A DNA stretch of 9,637 nucleotides from JBGTLA01 sp041744375 (lineage in GTDB: Bacteria > Actinomycetota > Acidimicrobiia > Spongiisociales > ZC4RG35), in the NCBI GenBank assembly GCA_041744375.1, contig JBGTLA010000138.1, forward strand, positions 1-9,637. The letters are read 5' to 3'. Within the stretch, counting starts at the first letter, position 1; every line of letters begins with the position of its first letter. The notes beneath the pieces are model-generated. The model did not search any database and had not been told where the DNA came from. It saw only the letters and a list, made by a program, of their open reading frames with translations. The position numbers and the translations under genes were made by a program. Below are positions 1 to 6,947 of the stretch, piece after piece.

Positions 1-207
1 GCAGTAACGGTCGTTGGTGGGTGGGTTGCAGCCGCGGGTGATGCCGGCTCGGGCGATCCATTCGATATCGGCCTCATGCACCGAGGAATCCACATCCACG
101 AAGCTTCCCTGGGCGGTGGCCGTTCCCGCCAAAGGGCTGAGGGTGGCGGTCAGGACCAGAGTCGTGAGCCAGGCGGCGGTGGTGCGCGTCGAGCATGGCC
201 AGGGCAT
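1..207 (-). CDS. Secreted S-layer-homology-like protein, N-terminal end (partial)
   Basis: Only the first 69 codons are in the window; the frame stays open to the edge. The start is an ATG at 207-205 preceded by a purine-rich GGAGGAGGGGAG ribosome site. Residues 1-32 look like a signal peptide: Arg at 8, a hydrophobic stretch at about 11-27 and an A-T-A site before Gln33. The mature part begins SFVDVD and continues with an IARAGITRGCNPP segment at 51-63, which resembles the start of an SLH-type repeat; this Gly-Ile-Thr-Arg-Gly-Cys form is frequent in secreted proteins of Acidimicrobiia. It is presumably exported to the cell surface. It lies 40 bp downstream of the sugar transferase gene on the same strand, so the two may be co-transcribed. 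What follows the first repeat (an enzyme domain or more repeats) cannot be seen. Confidence 0.7.
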   Translation of the reverse strand, partial: MPWPCSTRTTAAWLTTLVLTATLSPLAGTATAQGSFVDVDSSVHEADIEWIARAGITRGCNPPTNDRYC

Positions 208-247
208 CCGTCCACTCCCCTCCTCCCCGCCGGGACGCGGTCCCCGT

Positions 248-973
248 TCAGGAGCCTCGCCGCACACCCAGGGCCGCCAGGGGTGTCAACGCCAGGATCC
301 TCAAATCGGTCCACGCCGATACCTGACCCAGGTACTCGAGGTCGCTCTCGGTGCATTCGTGTAGTGCCTTGTCGCCCCGCTCGGAGATCTGCCACAAGCC
401 GGTGATGCCGGGCTTGACGGCGTGACGGCGGTGCTGCCATTCCGCGTAGGAGGCCACGATCCCGACCATCTCGGGGCGAGGCCCGACCAGGCTCATTTCG
501 CCCTTGAGGACGTTCAGGAATTGAGGCAGCTCGTCGAGGCTCCACACCCGCAGGAATCGACCGACATCGGTGATGCGTGGGTCGTGAGGATGTTTGTGAG
601 TGCGACGGCGATCCTCCCCGATGAAGGGGACGTCGTTGGAGCGACGATCGGGTTCCATGGTGCGGAACTTGTAGAGAGTGAACACTTCACCGTGCTTGCC
701 GACGCGCTCCTGGCGCAGAATGACGGGACCACCCATCGTGGCCCGAATGGCGATGGCAATCAAGAGCATGAGCGGAGCGGTGACGACGAGGAGCACCAAG
801 CCCCCGAGCCAATCGATCACCGGTTTGGCGAAGCGCTCGTAGCGGCTGCGGGATCGGGCGGATGCCTCGGCGAGCGGTGTGACCCGCACCGCCGTACCGT
901 CGATTTCGACGACGGTCTGGGCGGCCGGAGCCTCTGTGGCTCGTTCTCCGCCTGCCCTTGCTGCTGCATCCAT
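248..973 (-). CDS. Polyprenyl-phosphate sugar-1-phosphate transferase (bacterial sugar transferase family)
   Basis: This 241-residue membrane protein belongs to the bacterial sugar transferase family (PF02397, PglC/WbaP-like), which moves a sugar phosphate from a UDP-sugar to undecaprenyl phosphate to start exopolysaccharide or glycan assembly. A single hydrophobic helix lies at about 54-78. Family motifs follow in order: RQERVG at 88-92 region, YKFRTM at 101-106, DPRIT near 131, the DELPQ catalytic Asp-Glu pair at 147-148, GEMSLVGPRPE at 158-168 and KPGITGLWQ at 187-195. It lacks the multi-helix N-terminal part of WbaP-type enzymes, so it is the short, single-helix form. I chose the ATG at 973, which has GGGGAGG in front; an open frame reaches further upstream to 1078, but those residues are unlike the family and overlap the hairpin leader. 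The sugar used cannot be told from sequence. Confidence 0.9.
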   Translation of the reverse strand: MDAAARAGGERATEAPAAQTVVEIDGTAVRVTPLAEASARSRSRYERFAKPVIDWLGGLVLLVVTAPLMLLIAIAIRATMGGPVILRQERVGKHGEVFTLYKFRTMEPDRRSNDVPFIGEDRRRTHKHPHDPRITDVGRFLRVWSLDELPQFLNVLKGEMSLVGPRPEMVGIVASYAEWQHRRHAVKPGITGLWQISERGDKALHECTESDLEYLGQVSAWTDLRILALTPLAALGVRRGS

Positions 974-998
974 CCCTGGCCTCCCCGGACAATCCCTT

Positions 999-1041
999 AC
1001 AGGGGGGAGGAGCAGCGTTTTTGCCGATCTCCCAGCCCTGT
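999..1041 (-). promoter_or_regulatory. Hairpin in the 5' leader of the sugar transferase gene
   Basis: Plus-strand bases 999-1009 (ACAGGGGGGAG) pair with 1029-1041 (CTCCCAGCCCTGT), giving 11 base pairs interrupted by a 2-base bulge and closed by a 19-base loop. It ends 25 bases before the sugar transferase ATG at 973. A second, weaker stem (GTTTC 1042-1046 with GAAAC 1064-1068) abuts it directly. The pairing is visible; a regulatory role in the mRNA leader is inferred. I could not match it to a known riboswitch class. Confidence 0.4.
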
Positions 1042-1099
1042 GTTTCCCACCACGGAGAGTAGCGAAACCTGGTCGCAAGAAAAGGTCCTGAGACCGATA

Positions 1100-1115
1100 T
1101 GGGTCGTTCGACCCA
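1100..1115. repeat. Perfect inverted repeat in the divergent intergenic region
   Basis: TGGGTCG at 1100-1106 and its exact reverse complement CGACCCA at 1109-1115 are separated by two bases. The site sits between the divergent sugar transferase (start 973) and dihydrolipoyl dehydrogenase (start 1198) genes. A 7+2+7 palindrome of this size fits a dimeric regulator's operator, or a small hairpin at the far end of the sugar transferase leader. The symmetry is seen; the function is inferred. Confidence 0.35.
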
Positions 1116-1161
1116 CCCGTGGAGAAGGATGCGGTCAGTAGGGCTGAGAGGGTGGGGGCAC

Positions 1162-1167
1162 TAGGCT
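1162..1167 (+). promoter_or_regulatory. Possible -10 element for the lpd-E2 operon
   Basis: TAGGCT fits the actinobacterial TAnnnT -10 pattern and would give a leader of about 24 bases before the GTG start at 1198. No convincing -35 box lies 16-18 bases upstream, so the call is weak. Confidence 0.22.
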
Positions 1168-1197
1168 CGGTGGCAGCGTTTCAGAAAGGTTTCAAGC

Positions 1198-2568
1198 GTG
1201 CATGACATCGTCGTCTTGGGGGGTGGGCCCGGCGGTTATGCCTCTGGTCTCTACGCTCACAACTTCGGGCTCGACGTGGCGTTGGTGGTTGATGAGCGAC
1301 CGGGAGGCACCTGCCTCTTGCGAGGGTGCATCCCCGCCAAACAATGGCTCCAAGTGGCCGAGGTGTTCGCCACCGTGCGCCACGCCTCCGATTTCGGAGT
1401 GGTGGCCGGCGAGCCAGAGCTCGATTGGGAAGCGGCTTTGGCCCGCAAGGACAAGACGGTGGATGGTCTTGTGCGCGGAGTTGAGGGCCTTCTCAAGAAG
1501 CGAAACGTCGAGGTCGTAACAGGCTTCGGACGACTCGATGGCCCCAATGCCGTTGTCGTTTCGACCGACGACGGTGAGAAGCGCATCGAAGGCAGGCATG
1601 TGATCCTGGCGACAGGATCGCACGCTCGCTCCATCCCCGGATACGAGATCGACGGCAACCGGATCGTCACCTCCGACCACGCCCTCGATTGGACCAGCCG
1701 TCCGAACCGGGTGGCGATCATTGGCGGCGGTGTCATCGGATGTGAATTCGCCTCGATGCTGGCCGATGTCGGTTCCGAGGTGCACGTCTTCGAGGTACTC
1801 GAGCAGATCCTGCCCGGTACGGACACCACCATTGCCCGCCAACTGGAGCGCCAGCTCAATCGGCGGGGTGTCCGCTTCCACACCGGTACCGGTGTCGACG
1901 CCCCCAAAATCGGGGCATCGACCGTCGTCGTGCCCTTCGGTGGAGAGTCGGTCGAGGTCGATGTCGTGCTGGTGTCCGTGGGTCGCGGCCCCAACACCGA
2001 AGGCGTGGGGGTGGAGTCCACTACGGCGAAACTCGACCATGGATTCGTGGCGGTGGACCGTGCCACCATGCAAACGGACGATCCGACCCTGTACGCGGTG
2101 GGAGATATCGTGGCCGGTACCCCTCAGCTTGCTCATGTGGGGTTCGCCGAGGCCATGACCGCCGTGACCCACATCGCCACCGGTCGCAGCGAACCGGTCG
2201 ACTACCGGGCGATTCCACGCATCACCTACACCCACCCCGAAGTAGCCGAGGTGGGCTACAACGAGGCGCAGGCGGCAGAAGCCGGCCTGGAGGTGAGCAC
2301 CCATTCCCACGGCTTCGGCGGCGTGGGCCGGGCGATCATCATTGGCCAGAACCAAGGAACCGTGAAATTGGTGATACAAGAGGACGGTCCCATCGTGGGG
2401 GCATCGGTGGTAGGCCCCCAGGCTGGTGAGATGATTCACGAACTGATGTATGCCGTGGGCTGGGAGGCGCTGCCTGCCGAGGCCGCCGCCTTCATTCATG
2501 CCCATCCCACCCTCTCCGAGGCTGTGGGCGAGACCCTGTTGACGGCGGCCGGCCGCAGCCTGCACTGA
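1198..2568 (+). CDS. lpdA: Dihydrolipoyl dehydrogenase (E3)
   Basis: This 456-residue flavoenzyme reoxidises dihydrolipoyl groups on E2 subunits of 2-oxoacid dehydrogenase complexes, passing electrons through a disulfide and FAD to NAD+. Visible elements: an N-terminal FAD-binding GGGPGG (8-13); the redox disulfide C39-LLRG-C44, followed by IPAK; an ATG motif near 138; a second Rossmann GGGVIG (176-181) for NAD; YAVGDI for the FAD ribityl contact; and the C-terminal HAHPTLSE (434-441), with the expected His436-Glu441 pair. Length is normal for the family (about 460-475). The GTG start at 1198 has AGAAAGG upstream and lets the FAD motif begin at the usual distance. It is directly followed, 13 bp on, by the E2 gene, which supports this role over mercuric or glutathione reductase. 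Confidence 0.95.
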   Translation: MHDIVVLGGGPGGYASGLYAHNFGLDVALVVDERPGGTCLLRGCIPAKQWLQVAEVFATVRHASDFGVVAGEPELDWEAALARKDKTVDGLVRGVEGLLKKRNVEVVTGFGRLDGPNAVVVSTDDGEKRIEGRHVILATGSHARSIPGYEIDGNRIVTSDHALDWTSRPNRVAIIGGGVIGCEFASMLADVGSEVHVFEVLEQILPGTDTTIARQLERQLNRRGVRFHTGTGVDAPKIGASTVVVPFGGESVEVDVVLVSVGRGPNTEGVGVESTTAKLDHGFVAVDRATMQTDDPTLYAVGDIVAGTPQLAHVGFAEAMTAVTHIATGRSEPVDYRAIPRITYTHPEVAEVGYNEAQAAEAGLEVSTHSHGFGGVGRAIIIGQNQGTVKLVIQEDGPIVGASVVGPQAGEMIHELMYAVGWEALPAEAAAFIHAHPTLSEAVGETLLTAAGRSLH

Positions 2569-2581
2569 GAGGAAGCACCAT

Positions 2582-3985
2582 ATGTCAACCACAGTCACCA
2601 TGCCCCAATTGGGTGAGACGGTCACCGAGGGAACCATCCTGCGGTGGGCGAAGGCGGTGGGAGACTCCATCGCCGAGGACGAAGTTCTTCTGGAAATCTC
2701 CACCGACAAGGTCGACACCGAGGTGCCATCGCCGGCGGGGGGCGTGATCCTCGAGATCCTGGTAGAAGAAGGAGAGACCGTAGAAGTGGGAGCGGCCCTG
2801 GCGGTCATCGGGGAAGAGGGGGAGGGATCGTCAGAGCCCGAACCCGAACCCGAACCCGAACCTGAACCCGAACCCGAGCCAGAGCCCGAACCTGAGTCCG
2901 AGCCTGAGCCTGAAGCCGAGCCTGCGCCTAAAGCCGAGCCTGCGCCTGAAGCCGAGGCGCAAGGCGAGCGAGGTGGTCCCGAACCACTTCTGCTCTCACC
3001 CGTGGTGCGCAAGCTCGCCCGCGAGCACGATGTCGACCTGGAGAAGGTCGAAGGCACCGGCCAGGGGGGCCGGATCACTCGACGCGACATCGAGGCCTAC
3101 ATCGAGGGTGCTGCTGTCGATACTCAATCCGAACCCGTCGCCGAACCCGCCCCCGCAGTCGAGGCTGAACCCGAGCCGAAGCAACCCGAGCCTGCCCCCC
3201 GTCCCGCCGAGGCTCCGGCCCAACCGGCGGCGATGACACCTGCCCCGGCACCGATGAAGGGTGAGGGCGACGAGGAGATCACCCTGGACAGGCTTCGAGT
3301 GCGGATCGCCGAGAACATGCACCGCGCCAAACAGTCGACCGCCCACGTGTGGACATCGGTTGAGGTCGACTACGAACGAGTTGAGCGGGTGCGTCAAATC
3401 CACAAGGAGGCGTTCAAGTCAGAAGAGGGCTTTTCGCTCACCTACCTACCCTTCATCGCCCGGGCCACCATCGATGCCCTCAAGGCTTATCCGGTGGTGA
3501 ATTCCTCGTTCCATCTCGAGGAGCGTCTGTCCGTGATGCATCGCTCGGTGAACCTCGGGATCGCCATCGATCTCGATCAGAAGGGGTTGGTCGTGGCCGG
3601 GGTCCGAGAGGCCGACGGTCTGCGCATGGTGGGTCTGGCCCGGCGGATCAGCGAGCTGGCGAACAAAGCGCGGGCCGGAAAGCTGGAGCCCGACGACGTC
3701 ACCGGTGCCACGTTCACCATCACCAACCCGGGGCCGTTTGGTTCCTTCATGTCGGCCCCGGTCATCAACGTGCCCAATGTGGGCATCTTGTCCACCGACA
3801 CCATTACCAAGCGGGCCGCCGTCATCGCCGGACCGGAAGGCCAGGACATGATCGCCATTCGTCACATCGGCTACTTGGGCCTGTCGTGGGATCATCGCGC
3901 ATTCGACGGATCGACTGCCGTGCTCTTCCTGCAGCGGATCAAGCACAACCTGGAGACTTGGGACTGGGAGCAGGAGTTGGCCTGA
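2582..3985 (+). CDS. sucB: 2-oxoacid dehydrogenase E2, dihydrolipoamide acyltransferase
   Basis: This 467-residue core subunit transfers an acyl group from its lipoyl arm to CoA in a 2-oxoglutarate or pyruvate dehydrogenase complex. The N-terminal lipoyl domain spans about 2-78, with Lys43 in the TDKVDTE attachment motif. A Glu-Pro linker (about 85-132) leads to the peripheral-subunit-binding domain (about 136-174; LLLSPVVRKLAREHDVD and GTGQGGRITRRDI), which holds E1/E3. A second Pro-Ala-Glu linker precedes the catalytic domain (about 230-467), which has the active-site HRAFDG (His438, Asp442). There is only one lipoyl domain, whereas mycobacterial homologues often have two or more. The ATG at 2582 has GAGAGGAAG before it. 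It resembles the actinobacterial E2 annotated as succinyltransferase, but pyruvate or branched-chain specificity cannot be excluded, so the symbol is tentative. No E1 gene is in the window. Confidence 0.9.
   Translation: MSTTVTMPQLGETVTEGTILRWAKAVGDSIAEDEVLLEISTDKVDTEVPSPAGGVILEILVEEGETVEVGAALAVIGEEGEGSSEPEPEPEPEPEPEPEPEPEPESEPEPEAEPAPKAEPAPEAEAQGERGGPEPLLLSPVVRKLAREHDVDLEKVEGTGQGGRITRRDIEAYIEGAAVDTQSEPVAEPAPAVEAEPEPKQPEPAPRPAEAPAQPAAMTPAPAPMKGEGDEEITLDRLRVRIAENMHRAKQSTAHVWTSVEVDYERVERVRQIHKEAFKSEEGFSLTYLPFIARATIDALKAYPVVNSSFHLEERLSVMHRSVNLGIAIDLDQKGLVVAGVREADGLRMVGLARRISELANKARAGKLEPDDVTGATFTITNPGPFGSFMSAPVINVPNVGILSTDTITKRAAVIAGPEGQDMIAIRHIGYLGLSWDHRAFDGSTAVLFLQRIKHNLETWDWEQELA
2834..2893 (+). 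repeat. Tandem Glu-Pro hexanucleotide repeat in the E2 linker
   Basis: Ten consecutive GAR-CCN units encode (Glu-Pro)10 at residues 85-104, followed by degenerating Glu-Ser/Glu-Pro/Glu-Ala units to about residue 124. Such linkers keep the lipoyl arm mobile and extended. The near-identical 6-base units make the stretch prone to copy-number change and to assembly error. Confidence 0.9.
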
Positions 3986-3999
3986 GTCGGGTTCAGGCC
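3979..3999. terminator. Bidirectional hairpin terminator containing both stop codons
   Basis: GGCCTGA (3979-3985) and TCAGGCC (3993-3999) form a perfect 7-bp stem around a 7-base loop. The left arm carries the TGA stop of the E2 gene and the right arm carries the TGA stop of the convergent nucleotidyltransferase gene, so both proteins end in Ala-stop. There is no strong T-run on either side; actinobacterial terminators often lack one. The stem is seen; termination is inferred. Confidence 0.5.
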
Positions 4000-5102
4000 C
4001 TCTTCTGCATGCGGGCGTTGAGCCGTCGCTTGACCAGATAGGAATTGCGGGCTGCGATGAGCCGCCAGGCATACGGGCCGTCGTGGCCGGGATGCTTGAG
4101 GTCGAATAGTGCGGCCGGCGGGACGGCTGTGCGGCCCATCCATGCCAGAGTCTCGAACACGCGCCCCGGCATGGACAACGGCAACAGCCACTGCGATCGG
4201 CGCACATAGCGGACCCGAGCCAGTTCCCCCAGGAGCCGCATCTCGGGCTTCCACAGCTTGCGCCACCAACGGGTCCGCCAGTCGTTAGAAGGCGTCAGGA
4301 ATGGCTCAACCCGGAGCTCTTCTGCCACGACTTCGGCGGCCACGCCCACCGGTGCTCCGACACCCTCCATGTCAGCCAAGGTCCGTACGATGGACCAGTC
4401 CACTCCGGCGTCGGCGAGGCGCTGAACCTCCACCAATCCCAACAGGGTTCGGAACCTGTCCCGCCCCAGGTGGAGGAGCCGCAGCGCGGTGGTGGCTTCA
4501 CGGTCGAAGACGCGGACGATGTCGCCGGAGGGTGTGCTGTACGGCTCGGTATGGCTCCACCAAGTCTTCGGATTGACCCACCCCGGCCCGACTTTGACGG
4601 GGTCGACGTGCAGGTCGACCGTCACGTCCCCAATGGGAAGGTCGATGGCCCGGGCCTGTCCGCGCCGGGCGATGCGGGTCGCCTGGCCGATCAACTGATG
4701 GGTGGGCATGAGGGCGGCTATGGCGTCGTCGAAGCGATCGATGTCGTCGATGACAACATCCACGTCGGCGCAGGGTCTTTCCCCCGTGCGATGGAACCAG
4801 CGCGCCTCGTCGGTGACACCCTTGAAGGTGACCGTGCCGATGCCGGCCGCCCCGAGCGTTCCCACCACCTCGTCGAGCGTTCGCCACAGTTTGGCGTGAT
4901 GGGCAGTGACGGCCATGTCTTCGGCGGCCAGCGTTTGGACCGCCATCGGTGGAAGCTCGAACTCGCCGGACAGAACCGCCGACCAGGCCAGTCCGGTCAT
5001 TCGATGCTCGGCGGCTGAGCGAAGGAACTCCTCGAGGTCATGCGGCGGCGGGGTCGTTTCGGATCGAGCCATCGCCACGAGAGCTGGATGCGGGCGCGAC
5101 AT
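3993..5102 (-). CDS. Nucleotidyltransferase family protein (PF14907-like)
   Basis: This 369-residue protein resembles the uncharacterised nucleotidyltransferase family PF14907 (NTP_transf_5), members of the polymerase-beta-type fold that move a nucleotide or similar group to a hydroxyl. An FKG motif (93-95) is followed about 14 residues later by GERPCADVDVVI (107-118), the usual family pattern, with Asp113 and Asp115 as probable metal ligands. The rest is rich in Trp, Arg and His and has no membrane segment. Its ATG (5102) lies 3 bp after the stop of the ABC permease gene, so it is almost certainly the last gene of the exporter operon. Members of this family recur near PqqD and kinase genes in lasso-peptide clusters, where a tailoring role has been suggested. 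Here peptide modification is inferred; the substrate is unknown. It terminates at the shared hairpin with the E2 gene. Confidence 0.75.
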   Translation of the reverse strand: MSRPHPALVAMARSETTPPPHDLEEFLRSAAEHRMTGLAWSAVLSGEFELPPMAVQTLAAEDMAVTAHHAKLWRTLDEVVGTLGAAGIGTVTFKGVTDEARWFHRTGERPCADVDVVIDDIDRFDDAIAALMPTHQLIGQATRIARRGQARAIDLPIGDVTVDLHVDPVKVGPGWVNPKTWWSHTEPYSTPSGDIVRVFDREATTALRLLHLGRDRFRTLLGLVEVQRLADAGVDWSIVRTLADMEGVGAPVGVAAEVVAEELRVEPFLTPSNDWRTRWWRKLWKPEMRLLGELARVRYVRRSQWLLPLSMPGRVFETLAWMGRTAVPPAALFDLKHPGHDGPYAWRLIAARNSYLVKRRLNARMQKRA

Positions 5103-5105
5103 CGA

Positions 5106-5927
5106 TCAATACTGGCCCAGGGTGCCCTTGGAGCGTTCCCTGGCCAGCGACAGGTGCAACACCACGACTCCCAGCGCCAAGGCCACAACCGCCAGGGGAA
5201 GGATGGGCTGTACTGCGCTCCAGACTGGTCCCCAGCCTTCGCCCGTCAGGACGAGACGGGCGGCATCGAGGGACACCGTGAGCGGGTTGGCGCGCGCGAT
5301 GGGCTGGAGCCATGCCGGCAGCACTTCGATGGGGAAGTACGTGTTCGATCCGAGGGTCAGGCCCAGGCCCACCAGCCCGCCGATCACGCTCGCCTTGCGG
5401 ATGGTGAGGGTGAGCCCTGCAGCCACCATGCCCAGGCCCCACACGAACGGTATGAAACTGAAAAGGATCACCATCACCCCGGCGATACCGGCCGCGGTGA
5501 ACCCGAGATCGAAGATGACCGAGGCGATCGTCAGGAATATCACCGTCCGGATCGGGATGTAGATGAGGTCGTAGGTCACCGACCCAAGCGTGAAGGTGAT
5601 GGGTCTGGTGGGAGTGAGCAAAACCGACTCCAGCGTGCCCATGAGCTGTTCTTCTCTCACCGATGCGGTGGCCCGGCCCATGGCCAGCTGCATGAAACCG
5701 GCGAGAGCGATGCCTACCGCAGTGAACTCGATGTAGCTGGAGCTACCCGTCCCTTCCAAGGTGGCTGGGTCCACGAGGCGCCCGATGAGCGAGAACAAGA
5801 AGAGCTGGACGAGCAGGTTGCCCCAGTCGAGCACGAAGGCGGTCCGGTAGCTGAGGGCCGTGAGGAGATCCCGTCGAAAGAAAGCCGGCAGCTTGCGAGC
5901 CTCGGTGACCACCTCCGGTTGTTTCAT
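5106..5927 (-). CDS. ABC-2 type transporter permease
   Basis: This 273-residue integral membrane protein has about six hydrophobic helices and the topology of ABC-2 exporters. A cytoplasmic segment at about 93-108 carries EEQLMGTLESVLLTPTRP, a family hallmark (GTLE), and a later loop has YFPIEVLPAWLQPIARANPLT-like residues typical of NodJ/DrrB-type permeases. I start at the ATG at 5927, which forms an ATGA overlap with the stop of the ATPase gene. The frame runs upstream to 5990, but that extension is Arg-rich and lies inside the ATPase gene. It pairs with the adjacent ATPase to export a small molecule or peptide or to give immunity; the nearby RiPP precursor is the likeliest cargo (inference). 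Confidence 0.88.
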   Translation of the reverse strand: MKQPEVVTEARKLPAFFRRDLLTALSYRTAFVLDWGNLLVQLFLFSLIGRLVDPATLEGTGSSSYIEFTAVGIALAGFMQLAMGRATASVREEQLMGTLESVLLTPTRPITFTLGSVTYDLIYIPIRTVIFLTIASVIFDLGFTAAGIAGVMVILFSFIPFVWGLGMVAAGLTLTIRKASVIGGLVGLGLTLGSNTYFPIEVLPAWLQPIARANPLTVSLDAARLVLTGEGWGPVWSAVQPILPLAVVALALGVVVLHLSLARERSKGTLGQY

Positions 5928-6865
5928 CTGTCGACCTCGGTGGTCAGTTCCAGGAAGGCATCTTCGACGTCGGAACGCTCCAGTCGGCACGCGGTGACGT
6001 CGAGGCCGTCCTGGCTCAGGGCGATGATGGCTTGACCCAGGCTGACGCCGTCGGGAAGGGTGAGGAGGTACCCGTCGGAGTGAGCGAGAGGTTCGAGGCG
6101 ACTGGCCAGGCTGGAGCCGTTGAACGAATCCGGATCGACCGGGGTGGCAAGTTCGAGGCGGTACCTATGCCGATCGAACGACCGCGCCAACAGGTCGACC
6201 GTGCCGGTGAATTTCACCCTGCCACGATCCAGTACGGTGACGGAGTCGGCGGTATCGCGGATTTCGTCGACCCGTTGGGTAGCCCACAGTATCGCTGCTC
6301 CCTGGTCGGCTGCGCGGCGGAGCATTTCGCGAACTCGGCGGGCTCCGGCCGGGTCGAGGTCATGGGTTGCCTCATCAACCAACAAGACCGGTGGTTCCAT
6401 GAGCATGGCCCGAGCCATCGTCAGGCGCTTCTGCATACCGTGTGAGTACACGCCTGTCCTGACGTTGGCGGCGTCTTCCAAGCCGACCTGGGCCAGGACT
6501 TCGAGGGCACGCCGGCGCGCCTCCCGCTTCGACAGGCCATACAACCGGCCGAAGAACATCAGGTTCTCGAGCCCGGACAAGCGGTGATAGGCGCTGCGGT
6601 CGCTGGCGGCGACCAGCCCGAAGAGAGTTCGTGAGGATGGTTTGGATAGGTCCGACCACGGAACCCCCATGACCGCCACCGATCCTTTCGTCGGCTTGAC
6701 GGACCCGACGATCACCCTGATGAGGGTCGTCTTGCCGGCACCGTTGGGTCCCAACAGGGCGTGGATCTCTCCGGGAAAGACGGTGACGTCGACATCGTCG
6801 AGGGCCAGCTTCGACCCGAAGGACCGGGACACACCTTCGATTGTGATGGCGGCGGTGGTTGTCAT
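5924..6865 (-). CDS. ABC transporter ATP-binding protein
   Basis: This 313-residue ATPase drives the adjacent ABC-2 permease. Walker A is GPNGAGKT (39-46); the signature is a variant, YSHGMQKR (140-147), instead of LSGGQ. Walker B is VLLVDEA with catalytic Glu165, and the D-loop is DLDP. Two elements are unusual: the Q-loop region reads FGLVAASDRSAY (82-93) without a Gln, and the switch His is replaced by Gln197 (WATQRVDEI). A C-terminal extension of about 90 residues follows the nucleotide-binding domain, as in DrrA/NatA-type exporters. No good ribosome site precedes the ATG at 6865; a near-leaderless transcript from the promoter at 6877-6904 would explain this. It overlaps the permease gene by 4 bp (ATGA), so the two are translationally coupled. 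Confidence 0.92.
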   Translation of the reverse strand: MTTTAAITIEGVSRSFGSKLALDDVDVTVFPGEIHALLGPNGAGKTTLIRVIVGSVKPTKGSVAVMGVPWSDLSKPSSRTLFGLVAASDRSAYHRLSGLENLMFFGRLYGLSKREARRRALEVLAQVGLEDAANVRTGVYSHGMQKRLTMARAMLMEPPVLLVDEATHDLDPAGARRVREMLRRAADQGAAILWATQRVDEIRDTADSVTVLDRGRVKFTGTVDLLARSFDRHRYRLELATPVDPDSFNGSSLASRLEPLAHSDGYLLTLPDGVSLGQAIIALSQDGLDVTACRLERSDVEDAFLELTTEVDR

Positions 6866-6886
6866 GACGCTTGGCCAGAATACGCT
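6859..6886 (+). promoter_or_regulatory. Candidate promoter of the PqqD-like gene
   Basis: TTGTCA (6859-6864) and TACGCT (6881-6886) are 16 bases apart, close to the sigma-70 consensus for actinobacteria. This would leave a leader of about 55 bases before the ATG at 6948. Its -35 box covers the start codon of the divergent ATPase gene, and its -10 overlaps the opposing -10. Confidence 0.4.
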
Positions 6887-6904
6887 GAGGTTTCCATTCG
6901 TCTA
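6877..6904 (-). promoter_or_regulatory. Candidate near-leaderless promoter of the ABC-nucleotidyltransferase operon
   Basis: On the minus strand TAGACG (6904-6899) and TATTCT (6882-6877) are 16 bases apart. Transcription would start around 6870, only about 5 bases before the ATPase ATG, which fits the missing ribosome site there. Confidence 0.38.
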
Positions 6905-6947
6905 CCGACACCGTCCGTTCCCACTGCGAATGAAGTCAGGAGTTTGC

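Noticed and set aside
999..1068. Cyclic di-GMP or cyclic di-AMP riboswitch
   Set aside because: The leader has stems but none of the conserved core sequences of those classes that I can recognise.
974..1078. An extra 35 N-terminal residues for the sugar transferase
   Set aside because: This part lies in the hairpin-rich leader, and the ATG at 973 has a good ribosome site.
1192..3090. A 632-codon open frame on the minus strand
   Set aside because: It lies antisense to the clear lpdA and E2 genes, and its Ser-Gly repeat is only the reverse reading of the Glu-Pro repeat. No family resemblance.
4470..5018. A 182-codon plus-strand frame inside the nucleotidyltransferase gene
   Set aside because: It is an antisense shadow with no recognisable domain and no ribosome site.
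5928..5990. A longer N-terminus for the ABC permease
   Set aside because: It is inside the ATPase coding region; the ATGA overlap at 5927 is the typical coupled start.
6642..6947. A longer N-terminus for the PqqD-like protein
   Set aside because: It is antisense to the ATPase 5' end and lacks PqqD features; AGGAG before the ATG at 6948 settles the start.
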